The notes under the pieces were generated by a model. That model was not told where the DNA came from and did not search any database. It saw only the letters and a list, made by a program, of their open reading frames with translations. The translations under genes and the position numbers were made by a program. From Dysidea avara (taxonomy: Eukaryota; Porifera; Demospongiae; Dictyoceratida; Dysideidae), in contig NC_089278.1 in the NCBI RefSeq assembly GCF_963678975.1, positions 9,575,479-9,639,478 on the forward strand: a DNA stretch of 64,000 nucleotides. Direction: 5' to 3'. Below are positions 35,526 through 48,648 of this stretch, one piece after another; the first letter of the stretch is position 1, and each line of letters begins with the position of its first letter.

Positions 35526-38393
35526 ATGAAGGCGGTTTTAGTTTGCTGTTTGTTATACATTGGTATGTTGTTGTGTAAACTGTTCTACTGTAGCGTAACG
35601 TATGAACAATTCACTGAATTCACATACTCGATCCGCGCAAGCTTTTGCGTCCAGTGTAGTTGTCTGCTATGCAAGATGATTTCTTCCAGCTAGATCTGTG
35701 TTTATGTTGGTACTTATAACCTTACCAATTTTGGCATATGTACTCGCTGAGCACATGAACCAGATGAACCACTAAAAGACTGACATGTAAGAACTTATTC
35801 TATTTGCCTGCGCCCACATTCTTCAGTGTATTTTCAAATTGTCAATGTTGCATTTGAAGTGGCTATGGGATATCTGTAACAAAGGATTGTAAGTTGCGCA
35901 GTTATTATGGTACACACCATAAAAAATGTAAAGTTACGGATGTTGATTACTGTCTTCTGACCCTGTTTGATGGCGGTAAGTTGTACAAAACATGTAATCT
36001 CTTAATGAAAACAGTACAGAAAAGTATAGTACTATTAGGCCAAGATAACTACACAATTATAAAGGTGTGTTCTACTAGTTATAGGTCACGAAAGAAGCAG
36101 TAATAAGAAATATAGATTATTGATTGGTACCTACCATCCCTATGGCCAATCATTGAACAATCGACTGGGCATCACTATACTCCTTGAATTACCTTTCTAA
36201 GCCCTGGAATTTGTATTTTAAATGCACAACTTAATGTGTCACTGCATGGCTTTGAATGTTTCTTAAAAGCTTTATACCACATAGAGCAGCTATCCTTGCC
36301 CTCGAGCAGTAGTACCACTGGTTAACCCTTGAGGCATTAGTCATGTACGGATGATGTCACTAGTCGTACAGTGACATTATGAGTGGTGATGCAAAAAAGT
36401 GTGTGACTGTCAGATAGTGCTATGTTGCACCCACTACTATATATATACTTAAATGGGTCTGTGGGAGTTCTGCTAATATATTGGCCTGTTGCATACTGGT
36501 CTAATGATGCTACCAAGTATTGCAATAGTATACGATATGTATGTGACTGCCTACAAGTGGAATGATATGCTGCCCCCACCCTTCACCCCTTCCTCAATGC
36601 TTCATTAAGCCATGATAGTACACGTACCTGTTGTATATATACAGTACCGCTCAAAAGCAACGTTGTCTCGTGAGAGTGTGAGCAATTTAAAAAACTTGCT
36701 AATTAAAGGGCGTGGCACCATTTTTGCCTGCAAGTTTGAATACTCACAAGCAAAACGGGTGCCATGCCATTTAATTAGCAAGGTTTTTGATTGCTCAAGA
36801 GATGACATTGCGTTTGAGCGGTACTGTATGCACCTTCCTGGATGGTCCATACATACAAAACTATAGAATTTGATGGTCTTTTCCTCTGAATTAAGCCAAC
36901 AATAATTTCCAGAACTCATAGGAATCAATAGCTTGTGCTAACAGTTAGTAGATCTATAGAGCAACAATGTAGCCATGAATATGACTATTGTAATCTGTGT
37001 AACACTGTGGTGATTCTCTTTTGTTTATCTTCTTGTTTAGCTCCCACGGTGATGGGTCAATGCACACCTTATGTTAACCAGACCATGCAAATGATTCCTG
37101 CGAATGGAAGAAGCTTCCGGTGTGGTGAAACACCGTTGGGTTTTCAGTGTGAGACGATGACTTATCCTGAGCTGACTACAGACATTAATGATTACCCTTG
37201 TTTCACTCTTTCGGATGTTCAAGGAAGACACATTGAAGTTCTTGTAAGTGTTACTGCTAATGCTGTATAGTAGGAAAGTTTGGCAGGAGAAATGTTTGTA
37301 AATTCACTGCAATGGGATTTTGGTGAGAAAAAGTTTAGCCTATTATGTTGTTCAGATTTGTATTGGATGAAAAATTTGGTGTATTTTAGTTTGGTGAAAC
37401 ATCGCTCATTCACCAAACATTCCTGCTGTACAGTGGTACTGTTGTGTAGTTCTTTATTGTGAACATTTTCAAGAAGTGAATTTTTGTTTTGGATTTATAT
37501 TATTTTCTAGCAAGCAAAACCAACACTAGTATCAGCTGCTTGCAGTGTCTTCACTTTTCTTCAGTTTAAAACATTGTTTTTCACTCACTTGCTAAAAACC
37601 ATAGGTATGGTACTTTCACAGTTATTCACTTAAGACTCTTCCATTCTTCACAACTCATGCAGTTGGTTTATCATCATCTGCTCCTAATTTTAATGAGTTC
37701 TTTAAAAGAGATTATGTATAGTATTAATTTCTATTCAGTACTTGCATGCATCATAGCACATTTGGCTACCTTGTAGTAAGTAGCAGTAAATGTTGTCATT
37801 TGATACATTTTTAAATTCCTAAAGGTGGAGCCTATTAATCCTATTGCTCAAATCAGAACCTGGTAAGTTTACTCACCAATTGGTTGAAAACTATCTGACT
37901 TATGTGTTTATTCCAGCATTCGAGAAGATGGGTTTACCGAAACCTGCTCAAGTGTAAGGCATTGTACAATGAGTAGCAAACAGGCTATTTCACGATATCA
38001 ATGTCTATAGGGTATAAATAACTACTGTGACCGTGTGCAAGGGACTGGTACGAATATTAACTTTCGGATTTTCTGCCTAACTGGTGGTTGTGAGACATCA
38101 GAAACATTACTATGGATTAGAATAGTAATTAGTCCAGGAGGTAGCCATTTTTGTGACCTTGTGCCTGGTTTTATTTTGGTTATTTTTTAGAAAGGGATGA
38201 AGAGAATTGGTGCTTGACTCGTGACCAAAACACTCCAAGCAGTCTCAGTGAAATCTTACAGCCAGTTGACCAGATGTTTGATTTTGACCAGGACAGCATG
38301 GACACTAACAGAGGCAGCTTTATGGTGCTAAAGCCATTCTCCATTGTTACTTTGCTCCTGCTCGTTGGGTTGCTGAAGCTGATATTCAACTAA
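35526..38393 (+). CDS. Small cysteine-rich secreted or GPI-anchored orphan protein (6 exons)
   Basis: Exon 1 (35526-35562) and the start of exon 2 encode a signal peptide (MKAVLVCCLLYIAPTVMGQ). Exon 2 (from about 37041 to 37242) has CTPYVNQTMQMIPANGRSF and RCGETPLGFQCETM. Later exons begin near 37826, 37919, 38012 and 38191; they carry CIREDGFTETCSS, NNYCDRVQG, FRIFCLTGGCETS and NWCLTRDQNTP. The total is about 200 residues with about twelve cysteines in the mature part. The extreme C-terminus is hydrophobic (SIVTLLLLVGLLKLIFN) with no cytoplasmic tail, which fits a GPI-attachment signal better than a transmembrane segment. I do not recognise the family. Splice phases agree through all six exons, so the gene is probably real. 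A MITE sits in intron 1 (36640-36828). Confidence 0.8.
36640..36828. mobile_element. MITE with TACAGTACCGCTCAAA ends in intron 1 of the orphan gene
   Basis: The left end TACAGTACCGCTCAAAAGCA and the right end TGCGTTTGAGCGGTACTGTA are inverted repeats bounded by TA, 189 bp apart. Inner stretches GAGCAATTTAAAAAACTTGC and GCAAGGTTTTTGATTGCTC continue the foldback, so almost the whole unit is a hairpin. A Tc1/mariner-type origin is likely. Confidence 0.88.
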
Positions 38394-39316
38394 GAGGCCA
38401 ACATTGGCAGATATTTATTACTTGCTCTCTATCAGATTAACAATTGTTCATTGACTATTTTGATTATATTATTTTGCTAGTATATTTGGACCATTCTGTT
38501 GTATTTTTATAGTGGTCAATCTTGTTGTATTGTATTGTTATGAGCTATCTTGTGCTACATATAATTTAGTCATAAAATTTGGTAAACAACCACTTGCCAA
38601 GATGTGATAGTGTGTCATGCCACCTAAAACTGAACCTGGTGCAGTAGATAGGTGCTTGCAGGAACCCGTTCCTGATGCCTGTGTTATTATAATATGTGTC
38701 TACTTTGCATGGTGCATGACACGCACTGCACACATGCATACAAGCTGAAGTTAATTGTGCACTATATGTATAGTTTGCAAGAAAACTGTAATACCACACA
38801 AACTATATAATAATGAAATATGCAACAGAAATAAGTAGTGCCCTGTGGAATAAAATATATTATGGTCAAAGCCATTTCCAAGATATGAGTGACTACTTAT
38901 GTACTAGCATCCAGCCTCACTGAATGTGAGACAGTAGTTCTAAAAAGTGAACTTTTCGTGTGTCCGCTTACGTGGTTGCCAATGACAATGCCAATTTTAA
39001 CAGTGCAGTATAAATATTCATTTTCAAATCCATAATTAGCTGGGTTGAAGTTTGACATGTTTTGTAAAAATATTGTGATCATAAAATGCAACTAGAACAT
39101 GAATTCTTTCTTGTTATGGCCGGAGGTAGTAGTTTATTGCGTCATGCCAAAATAGCCATAATTGGTTGGGACAGTAAAGAAAAATATGCTACCAAATAAG
39201 TAACTGGATAAAAAATGTAAACAGAATTTGTGTAGGAGACTAGCTATACAGCATTTGAACATAGCTAGCTAAACAGCAAGGAGCTATAATATAATATTGT
39301 ATACAAAATAAGCCAG
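38394..39316. other. Spacer before the PH-domain gene cluster
   Basis: Holds the 3' untranslated region of the orphan gene. From about 38990 on, it holds the 5' flank of the first PH-gene relic. That flank (TAAATATTCATTTTCAA and neighbours) recurs at about 40078-40350, marking a duplication. No gene was seen. Confidence 0.5.
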
Positions 39317-40026
39317 ATGGAGAAATACTCAAGTCAGTTGGACATCTTAAGTTTATATGATGCGATTGATGACAGTAGAGCAGTGATGACCGACAAAGAC
39401 AAGCACATTTAAAGAGATCGACTGTCAAAAGGTATGGAACACTGATTACAATATTATAATATACATGTTTTATTTTAACTGTCATTTGCAGCCAACATTC
39501 TCTCTAGCTTGAGGCTAAAATTAGCAGAGAAAACAACAGTACTTCAGAAAACTGTTCCATGTCCTAAACGGTATACTCTGTTGAACTTTGCCCTTAAAGG
39601 AAATTTCCTCTACTACTACAAGCCAAACACTTAATTACGTTGCTTTTGTTGTCAACCTATAACAATAACAATAACCTGTACATGCTTATAGCTATTATGT
39701 GACCCACAGCTAGCATTCCAATAATGTTTCCTGCTTGACTGCTTGACTGAGTGTATTGATCTGGACAGACTTATAAAGCCCCCTTGGATTATAAGCGCTG
39801 AAGCCATACATCAGAGGTTGGAGCAGCTCTAGAACACTAAGGTTTCATCATTGCTCCAACTACGTAGCTCTCCTTGGTACAGATACGTAGTTCTTCTTGG
39901 TAGGTATTCATGCTAATTTCATCTACCATATTAAATTTGGCAGTGACACAAAAGCAGTGACACACATGTATCAGCCACACTATTCTCATTAAACTGCAGT
40001 GGCATAAAGTGCTGAAAGAAGATGAG
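39317..40026 (+). pseudogene. PH-domain gene relic 1
   Basis: It begins ATGGAGAAATACTCAAGTCAG and follows the first exon of the intact gene at 41587, but a deletion removes the end of exon 1 and brings a stop (CACATTTAA). Exon 2 (about 39493-39630) is recognisable (ALKGNFLYYYKPNT) and ends in an early stop. Exon 3 survives only as scraps (ACATCAGAGGTTGGAGCAGCTCTAG near 39808, AAATTTGGCAGTGACACA near 39934). A last-exon-like TGGCATAAAGTGCTGAAAG lies at about 40001. It is clearly dead. Confidence 0.85.
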
Positions 40027-40049
40027 TCAGACGTAAATATAGCTCTTTT

Positions 40050-40462
40050 GCCAATTTTTAACAGGGCAGTACAAAAGCATAAATATTCATTTTCAAGTCC
40101 ACTAGCTACACGTTTTGTAAAATGTAATCATAAAATGCAGCTATATAGAACATGAATTTGGTCACATGAAATTCTTACTTGTTATGGAGTAGTTTATTGC
40201 ATGCCAAAGGTATACAGGAAGTACTTAGTGTTACTATGTAAATAACCATAATCGGTCAGGATGGTAAAGAAAATGCAACCATATAAGTAATTAGATAAAA
40301 AATGATGTAAATGGAACTTGTGTAGAAGATGTAGTGTGTAGTATTTGGTATAGCCGCACACACACATGTATCAGCCACAATTATTGGTCTGCATAATCAT
40401 ACTATTATCATTAAATTGCAGTGGCATAAAGTGCTGAAAGGAGTTAAAAGTAAGCGAAGATG
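40050..40462 (+). pseudogene. PH-domain gene relic 2 (5' flank joined to last exon)
   Basis: A second copy of the cluster's 5' flank (40078-40350) is followed, without exons 1 to 3, by CAGTGGCATAAAGTGCTGAAAGG and a short run to a stop at 40460. This matches the last exon of the family. It looks like an internally deleted duplicate. Confidence 0.7.
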
Positions 40463-41389
40463 AACCACATTCAAATATAGCTATACATATGCAGCAACAA
40501 CAACAACATCTGATGTACATGAAGTCACCAGACTCTAATGTAGAGTTAAATTTTGGTGTTTATTACCATGATGTGTCAAGTGTAATTTTAACAAGAGGCT
40601 CAACTAAGAAAAATATTAAAACTGGCGGATTGTGTAAATGTTGACATGTTTCATTGCCGCCAAAGACTAAACAATGGCGACAGTACATCACAATCACAAG
40701 TTTTGTTAGTAAAATTTACATGGCATGTAAACTGATCTTATAGGTACGTATGAATGTATAGCCTAACATAGAAATAGTTACATAATTATTATGAACCACA
40801 GGTAATAGGGATCACCCATTGTTTTTGCCAAAATCCTAATAGAACGCTGACCCAAACACCACAAAACATCCTTGACCTAAAAAAGAAAGCCCTAGAAGTT
40901 ATTAGTTATATTTTGTAATATGTTGCCTTGTTATATATAGTGAAAGTGAAGTCGAGAGATTTCCCTTTCCTGCATGTATGCAAGAGAAGTCTATATGTGT
41001 TAATGTGGCTTCTCCAATCTATTCAATTTCAGTTTGTATCTTCATTTGGAACCCTTTACATTCTCATTATTATATACACATGCATGTAATATAGCTAAGA
41101 CCCTCATACTTGAAAGTATAGCTCACTGCATGGAGCAATCGAGGGAGCAATATACATGTACTTTTGTTTGCATAGCGCAAATGATTACCTTAAAAGTATG
41201 TCAGTTGGATCATTTCCTGCTATTCAAAAAGTTATCACAATAGGATATGGGAAGTGTGTTTTACATCATGTACATAACTGGAACCTGTTACATGTGTGGG
41301 GGGACTAAGTGCATGCATGATGATCTGAAGTAATGAATATAGTTGGTCAGGAAGTGTTCACAAATAGATTCATATGACATAGGATATGA

Positions 41390-41451
41390 GAAGTGTGTTA
41401 TGCACGTCATGTAACTACAGGAAGTGTGTTATGCACGTCATGTAACTACAG
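41390..41451. repeat. 31 bp tandem duplication upstream of the intact PH gene
   Basis: GAAGTGTGTTATGCACGTCATGTAACTACAG occurs twice in direct succession, about 135 bp before the start codon at 41587. The copies are identical, so the duplication is recent. It contains GCACGTCAT, a CRE-like core, but regulation is not shown. Confidence 0.9.
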
Positions 41452-41586
41452 GAACTTGTTGCATATGTGTTGGGGGACAAATTAAAATAGGATATTTGAG
41501 AAGTGTGTATAAAAGCAACTGAACTACTAAATGATTTTATATTCAGTTTAACAACTATAGTAAGCAGAACTTCTTAACGGAGTATA

Positions 41587-42360
41587 ATGGAGAAATCAGA
41601 ACATTACTCAAGTCAGAACAACCTTTACGATGCAATTGATGACAGTAGAGCAGTGATGAATGACAAGGACAAGCACCTTTATAACCTATTGCATAGATCA
41701 ACAGTCAAAAAGGTACATATTGTTAACCCAGGTAGTAATGCTATACCTCTGTTTATAATGGGTTCTGTTGTGATTTATATTACATACACGTACATATTTT
41801 TTGCAGCTAACATTCTCCAGCCTGAGTCTAAAACAAGCAGAGAAAACAGCAGTACTTCAGAAAACTGGTCCATGTCCTAAATGGTATACTCCATGGAGGA
41901 CACGCAACTTTGCCCTTAAAGGAAATTTCCTTTACTACTACAAGCCAAACACTAAGGTAATAGCTAGTTTATTTTCATTGTCCACCTGTACATGTATATC
42001 TTAAACATATATATTATATAACCCACAGATAGCACTCCAATAACGTTTGTTTCTCTTTCCTTAACAGAACATTGATGACAGTATTATACTTGGTGCAGTA
42101 TACATCAGAGGAGCAGCTCTAGATGGAATTAGCATGAATGGATCAAAACATGTTATCACAATTACTCCACCTGTACCAAGAAGAGCTGGTTGGAGTAACG
42201 ATGAAACATCAGTGTTCTATATTAAATTTGGCAGTGACACAGAAGCAGCTGAAGTAAGTTAAGCTGATTGTACATCATGCTACAACCTATAACTATAACT
42301 GACTTTTCTTTTCCATAGTGGCAAAAGACACTAAAGGAAGTTGCTAATAAACAAAGATGA
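41587..42360 (+). CDS. Small PH-domain protein, intact copy (4 exons)
   Basis: Exons read as 41587-41712, 41807-41956, 42068-42253 and 42319-42360, about 167 residues. After a short polar N-terminus (MEKSEHYSSQNNLYDAIDD), exons 2 to 4 encode one pleckstrin-homology domain. Strand 1 is AVLQKTG, then WRTRNFALKGNFLYYYK, a textbook PH core. GAVYIRGAALD and KHVITITPP follow, and the C-terminal helix has the invariant tryptophan in WQKTLKEVANKQR. PH domains bind phosphoinositides or protein partners. The basic patch K-x-n-R in strands 1-2 is present in part, but lipid binding is not certain. The protein is almost nothing but a PH domain, so it may be an adaptor or a competitor. It is the only clearly intact member of the local cluster. 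Confidence 0.88.
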
Positions 42361-44740
42361 TGAAATGCAAATTGACGTACAAACCACCTGCATGCCATGC
42401 ATACATGATGTGTCTTACTATAAAATTTTTAATGCAAATTTTAATGAAAGTCAACTCAGCTGTTAAGACGGCATGTCCATGGCCAATTATAAGAAAGTAT
42501 GTATGCAAATCATAGAGACAAAGCTGGCATTATTAACAAGAAAAGATCTTGTGCAACCACAGTTGGATCATACAAAGAAGATCTATGTGGCACAGAAAGG
42601 CACGTGTACAAGTAAACAAAAATACAAGTAGTAATCAAAATGCTTAACTCCAACTGTGATAGGAGGCTACAAATAGCTACCATTTTCAAGAATTAATGCT
42701 TATAAATTTAGTTTTCTTCCCAGCCACCATTAGATTATGAAACAGTCTGACAAAATCAATATAACATTGGTAAATTGCCTAATAAACTTACTCATAAAAA
42801 TATTATTTTTATACTTAGCTACCTAATTATAAATGCAATTACTAATAATGTATACTCTTTTAGAGTCCTGCAATTATTATAATCACAATAGACCTGTGAA
42901 ACCAGAGCTCAAATTGAGGATATGTTTGGGGTATGCAAAGTATACTTTGTTAAATTTAGTATATGGCCCTGGCAGTTGCTTGGTTTACCAAGTTTCAGTA
43001 GTAAAATATAATGCAAAATTCATAAAAGCAAATTTTTCTGTAGTCAGTGATGTCACAAACTACTATAGAGAATGAATAAAGGAGAATCACTTCCAAACTC
43101 TCCTACCAGTGCATGTAGGAGTGCAGGACCTCAGTATATTTTAATAGAGTAGTCACACATTCTAATAGAGCATACCATTGATTGTAATTGAATTGTGTAC
43201 CTGGCTGTATGCAGTACCGTAAAAAAATGTGCATATAGTCTAATAGAGCAGTCATATAGTTTTCAAGATTGTAAAAAATGATCCATACTACTACTACTAC
43301 TACTATACTACTGGTATAACTATATTTGCTGCAACCATATACCTAGAAGCACAGCCACTGAAAAATCAGTGCTGTTGAAAGTCTTAAGACAAACATGATA
43401 CCCCCCCAGTCTTTGCCCCCTGAAAATTTAGTATACTGACCTACTTGAGCCCTGTGTGAAACCTCAGCATTCCCCGCGTGCACCACTGCATGTGTACTAT
43501 GTGACCAACTTATTAAGTGCAGTCTAGCACCGCCTGCCTTCAGAATATGTGTGTGGAAATCCACTAAGCTGAACTTTGCTGGTTGTCAGCCAATAATGCC
43601 ATGAATGGCCTCGTGTATGCATGGGCTCTCGAGTGATTTTGGATGTATGATGCTTGCTCACTATGCCATTTTATGAATTGCTTATCCATAACTTGTCCTT
43701 GTATTTCCTTGTCAACAAAGTTGCTAAATTACGTGTATAATGACACCAGATGACACCAGGATGTTAAACTTACATTCTTCCACATCATACCTTACCACAC
43801 ACCCTACCGGCCCTTTCCCACCCATAAAACTCTATTTAATAGAGTTGTGCCATCACAACGGTTGGCTATAACAACAGTATAAGTATAAAAGGGTTTGTGC
43901 AGAGCATTCATGAAGAAACTGCATGTTCTCTACTATACAGCTGATACGGCTGATTGCTGGCTCGTGAAGTCATTGTTACAGTTAAGAAGGATGATGATCA
44001 CAAACAGGTTCAAATGAAATAGGATGTGAGAACTTGTGCAAACTTGCATGGCTTGGCACAAGTGTAGGAAAATAAAATGTGCATTCCATGCTTGCATGAT
44101 CTAAAGCATATCAAGCATCTAACAACATGACCTAAACCAGAACTGCATGCATGGTGGAAAAACTTGTTTCTGAAAACAACAAGTAGCAGTGATTGGACAA
44201 ATACACGAATATACATACAAATTTAGCTATAGCTAACTATATATGTGCAGCATAGCGTTCAGCAGTGTACATTGATTTGCTTTAATCAGTGTGCGTATCA
44301 ATGATAGCTCTATAAGCTGCTTCACTCTGGAAGCTATGCCACTGATACAACCAGAAATAGCTGCCATAAAATTGTATACGCTGTCACATTTAACTATACT
44401 TTGAGGACCAGCATGCAACGCTGCAAGAAATGTACTACAAGCAATGTGATTTACACATCATGCTGTTTTCATTGTAGCTAACGTGCTCAAATGACTCTCA
44501 TGTAAAATACTTAAGTAACACACCTGCTGGCATGCAGTACTGAAATGTGACTAAAAATGAAAATAGTCAACTCATTAGGGTGTGCCTAAATTAACAGTTC
44601 AGTGCAGTTCAAAGTGTAAGTGTAAGATCAAGGGTACGACACGTGATTTAGAATTGTGCTATGCGGCAGTATACGGCTAACAACGGACGCCAACTATTTA
44701 TAAGTATCAGCTCAACTAGGTGGAAATCGTTTATAGCGAA
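42361..44740. other. Spacer within the PH-gene cluster
   Basis: No gene recognised. Contains copies of the dispersed motif (about 43143-43170 and 43225-43250), a short CTA repeat near 43288 and a C-run at about 43403. The 150 bp before 44740 are probably the promoter of the next PH gene and include ACACGTGATTTAG. Confidence 0.45.
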
Positions 44741-45129
44741 ATGGACGAATTCTCAAGTCAGTTAAATATCGTCAGCTCTTGTGAGGCACATCACGAGAAT
44801 CCAACGCACAGTGACTCAGTTATGACATCTGATGACAGAGTAATTTACAACATGCTGAGGAGATCTGCAGCTGGAAAGGTACAATGCACCGAGTGATTCT
44901 AGCCATAGATTGTTTATATCTAGCTATCAGGAGTATATTAAGCTGTAGTTAAAATACATAAGTAGCTATACGTACGTACTTACTATCATTTTCAACACCT
45001 TAGGCCACATAAACTTAATTATTAATTAGTTTTTCATCCCCCTGTACTCAAAATACGTAGCAGTGCGGGAGGGTGGATTTTTATTTTTACTAATGGTTTA
45101 TAATAGGGCTAGAAATCATAGCACCATTA

Positions 45130-45240
45130 GTTGATGTGTCATAGTGGTAAAGCACACGTGCATGCTTTAATGTGAATGGTCATGGTTCCATGCCAACATG
45201 GCTGTTTTTCTTTGTTTTTGGCCGTAGAGTTTAAACATCA
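45130..45240 (+). mobile_element. tRNA-like SINE head (putative)
   Basis: TCATAGTGGTAAAGCACACG resembles a tRNA A box region, and GGTTCCATGCC, about 40 bp on, resembles a B box. A T-rich stretch follows. It lies in intron 1 of the diverged PH gene. Evidence is motif-level only. Confidence 0.4.
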
Positions 45241-46390
45241 CCTTTTCTTAATGGCACTAGCAGCAGTGTGAATTATTTACAGTGTAATACCGGGACACCA
45301 AAGGTGGTGAAAAGAGCACACTACAACTCCTTATAAAACCCGGCGGGTGTGGAATGCGGTGCAATTGCAAGTGATCGAAGCAATGTAAACTCAATTAGAA
45401 ACCCAAATATGCACTAGCAGTTTTACACATAATGTTTCAGCCTTGGTATGCTGATAGCTATAAGGCCCTACTGCAGAGGTTCAGGGTGTCAACTCATACA
45501 CAAAGTTCTTAGGACATGCGTGACTTGATAGCTATGTGATGCATCACTCTATTAAAAATTGACTCCCTCTGAAATCACATACATTCTTTAAAGCCATACA
45601 TTTACAAACTATTAAAATTATGGGTACAGTTGTGGCATTGTGTGGTAAAAAAAAAAGAGTAGCTACCAATGTGCTGGATAGCTATCCCAGTAAAGACCAG
45701 TGATGGAACTTTTTTTCTTATTTGCAACTTTCTATTTCGGCAGTTTCAGTTACACACTGTATAGTAAACAATTAGCTAAAGCAATTTTGGGAATTGAAAA
45801 TTTCCCGAACTGGCTTTATTTATTTGCTAATTAACTATTGTACATATTCATTGTAGCTGCTGCAGTAAGCAAAAAGGCATATCGCAATAGCAGACAGTGA
45901 AGCCAAAGCCTAAACCACAGCAGTTGATTTATGCTTGGCTGAAGCATCATATCAGTCGGGGCACACGCGCATGTTCAACCTGTCATTGTGTCAGTTCTAA
46001 TTCAAAACTGTTATGCCACTGTAAAGTGGCTCAGGCTATCCAGGCATATGGTGGAACCCTTCCCATATCACTGCTTTAATTTGTGATTAAACATAAAAAA
46101 AACAAGTGTGGTGTGTGCCTAGCAAGCATGCAAACACTGCTTGTAGAACCTAGCTGAAGTTTTCTTCCACATTTTTATAACTCTAATACACCTGCAAGTC
46201 TATATAGTAGCTTGTTAGATGCTCACTTTTTGTCCCTAGAATTTTCTCAGTATAGCTTACATTGCTAATTTGCTACTGAGAGTTTATACTATATAACTGT
46301 TAGCAGAGCTGCGGCCTTGGCCTAGTTCAGACTGTCTATAAGCATAGCTGGATATCATAGCTATAAAATTTTTGTTACATACATATGCAT

Positions 46391-46719
46391 TAGTGGTGTG
46401 TGATATAAGATATTTTCCTATCATGATTATAGCACACAATATATCACGATGTACAAATTCATCACTCAGCTTGTGTGCTTACACTGATAACACTTGTAGC
46501 ACTGATTTACTAGAAGTACAATATCACATGGTTCATGACTAGCATACAACATTACAAGCTCTTTTATAGTGTACAATGATATCTTGGGTACATTTTTCTC
46601 TAATTATAGCTAAAATCTATACCTAGGCTTATATTACGATATAAAGATTCTATATCATATTACGATATAGAAAATTGTATCATGATATTTCGATATATAT
46701 CACATATCGTACACCACTA
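46391..46719. mobile_element. MITE with TAGTGGTGTG ends
   Basis: TAGTGGTGTGTGATAT at the left and ATATCGTACACCACTA at the right form imperfect inverted repeats about 330 bp apart. The interior is AT-rich with many TATCRCGATAT-like words (ATATCACGAT, TTACGATATA). Located in intron 1 of the diverged PH gene, with no coding content. Confidence 0.75.
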
Positions 46720-46796
46720 ATATGCATGTTTGGTTTTTGCTTTTTTTTTCATCATTGTGGTTTTTCTTTTTCCTTGTGTTTACATTGTTAACATAA

Positions 46797-46840
46797 CTGT
46801 GACTAGTAAATGTGACTAGTAAATGTGACTAGTAAATCCA
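46797..46840. repeat. 13 bp tandem repeat, three copies
   Basis: GTGACTAGTAAAT is repeated three times in direct succession inside intron 1 of the diverged PH gene. Confidence 0.9.
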
Positions 46841-48012
46841 TGCATACCGCCTGGCACCTGAAAGGATAAAATGACACTATCAGACATATTGAAAACAAAT
46901 TTCATATCACTCAATCTGGTATATGCACAATACATGATGGTTAACTATATAGCTCTATCTTTCTCTTTGTTAGCCAACCTATGCAAGTTTTGGACTAGAA
47001 CAAGCAGAGAAAACAGCAATACTGCGCAAAACAGGACCATGCCCAAAATGGTACACTCCATGGAGGAAAAGAGAATTTACTCTTAAGGGCAACTTTCTTT
47101 ATTACTACAAAGTGAAAAGCAAGGTATGTATATATAATATATATATATTATACACATACACGTAAGTGTAGCTAATTCCTCTATATGTCTTTTACATAGA
47201 AAACTGGCAACAATAGAGTGCGTGGTGCTATTTATATCAGAGGGGCAGCTATTAATGAAGAAAAAGTTAAAGGATCAAAATATTTAATAAGGTCATCGTG
47301 ATTACTCCACCTGTACCAAGAAGAGCTGACTGGAAGGATGATGAAACATCAATATTTAATATTAAATGTGAAAGCAAAATGCAACAACATGAAGTAAGTT
47401 TTTCTACAGAATTTTATGTCATGCACACTTTACACAGTGATTCATGATCTGTATGTATGTTTACATATGTTATGAAGGAAATATAATTCACAAATGGCCA
47501 TACAAGTCATCATTAACTGTTTACAATGGATTCTAAGGGTACACACATTGAAAAACGAAAAGATGATATGTAACCAATAATCGCATCAGTTGTTGGTAAA
47601 AACACTTACATTGGCCATTCTAATAGAACAGTTAATGTCACCTTAACTCCATTAAACCTTGAAGTTCAGGCTAGATTCATTTTGCATACATGGTGCTATT
47701 CTCCAAAAATTTATCTGGCTACATTTGTTTAATTTTTATGTACATGTACTGTTTTTTAGTGAAACCTTCACAAGTGGCATGCACCCACGCAGAACATGAG
47801 TCATCATATACTGTAACGTGTCACCCATTGACAAGCGTTTCTTACTAAAATGTCCACAAGTGTCAACTCCTCCCTGCTTAAATGTTGGCCAAGGAATCAT
47901 TTGAGTGACTTCTTTTGCAGCATGGTGTCAAATTTGCATTTACTGCTTGTAGTGTAGGGCTCTGCATTATATTCATAAACTGAGTTATTAACAAAGCCAC
48001 CATACTATATGT

Positions 48013-48173
48013 TATAGTTAAAGCACTGCTGTGTGTGTATATGGAAAATATAGCAGGGGCATGTCGAGGCTAATACAGCAAGAGGCGAAGCTGAGTGCTG
48101 TATTTGCCTTGACACACCCCCTGAGTGCTGTATTTTTCATACACACAAGCATAGGTGGTGCTTTAACTGTTAT
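48013..48173. mobile_element. 160 bp hairpin MITE
   Basis: The left arm (about 48013-48080: AGTTAAAGCACTGCTGTG, GAAAATATAGCAGGGG, GAGGCTAATACAGCA) is the imperfect reverse complement of the right arm (about 48097-48173: TGCTGTATTTGCCTTGAC, CCCCCTGAGTGCTGTATTTTTC, GTGCTTTAACT). The loop is AAGAGGCGAAGCTGAG. It lies in intron 3 of the diverged PH gene. Confidence 0.85.
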
Positions 48174-48605
48174 ATTGTACTTCCTGGTCGTCTGGCTCAG
48201 AGAGATTTTCTCTAGTACTCAAACCACTGCGATTTTCGGTGATCAGGATATCAGTAACTGTTTAACTAATCTATTTGTAGTCGTAGAATGAACTAATAGG
48301 ATTAGTTTGTAGTTTGGCTAGTTTTAGCGATTTACAATGTCACGCATGTGATCAATCGTGCTATCTTAGTGGAGCCGTGTTTAAAAAGCTTCATGATCAG
48401 ATGATCAGTAAGTGTTTATACTATCTATTCCTAGCCGTAGAACGAACTCATAAGATTAGTTTGGTTGGTTTTAGCAATTTACAGTGTGTTGTTTACGTAA
48501 CATTCCTTAAATAAATTCTCCACATAACTGTACTGTCCCGTATTTTCCCAAGTGTGCTGTATTTGCCCAATTAAATGCATAACTGTACTGTATTTGCCCA
48601 ATTAG

Positions 48606-48648
48606 CTGCATAACTGTACTGTATGACTTATACAGTACAGTTATGCAG
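48606..48648. repeat. 43 bp palindrome with 7-base loop
   Basis: CTGCATAACTGTACTGTA and its exact reverse complement TACAGTACAGTTATGCAG flank TGACTTA. Upstream partial direct copies of ATAACTGTACTGTATTTGCC at about 48579 suggest the hairpin grew from a tandem repeat or is the tip of a foldback element. Confidence 0.9.

Noticed and set aside
45897-46079. 60-residue frame with paired cysteines and a proline-lysine start
   Set aside because: It might be a transposon scrap, but there is no splice or motif support. It lies in a repeat-rich intron.
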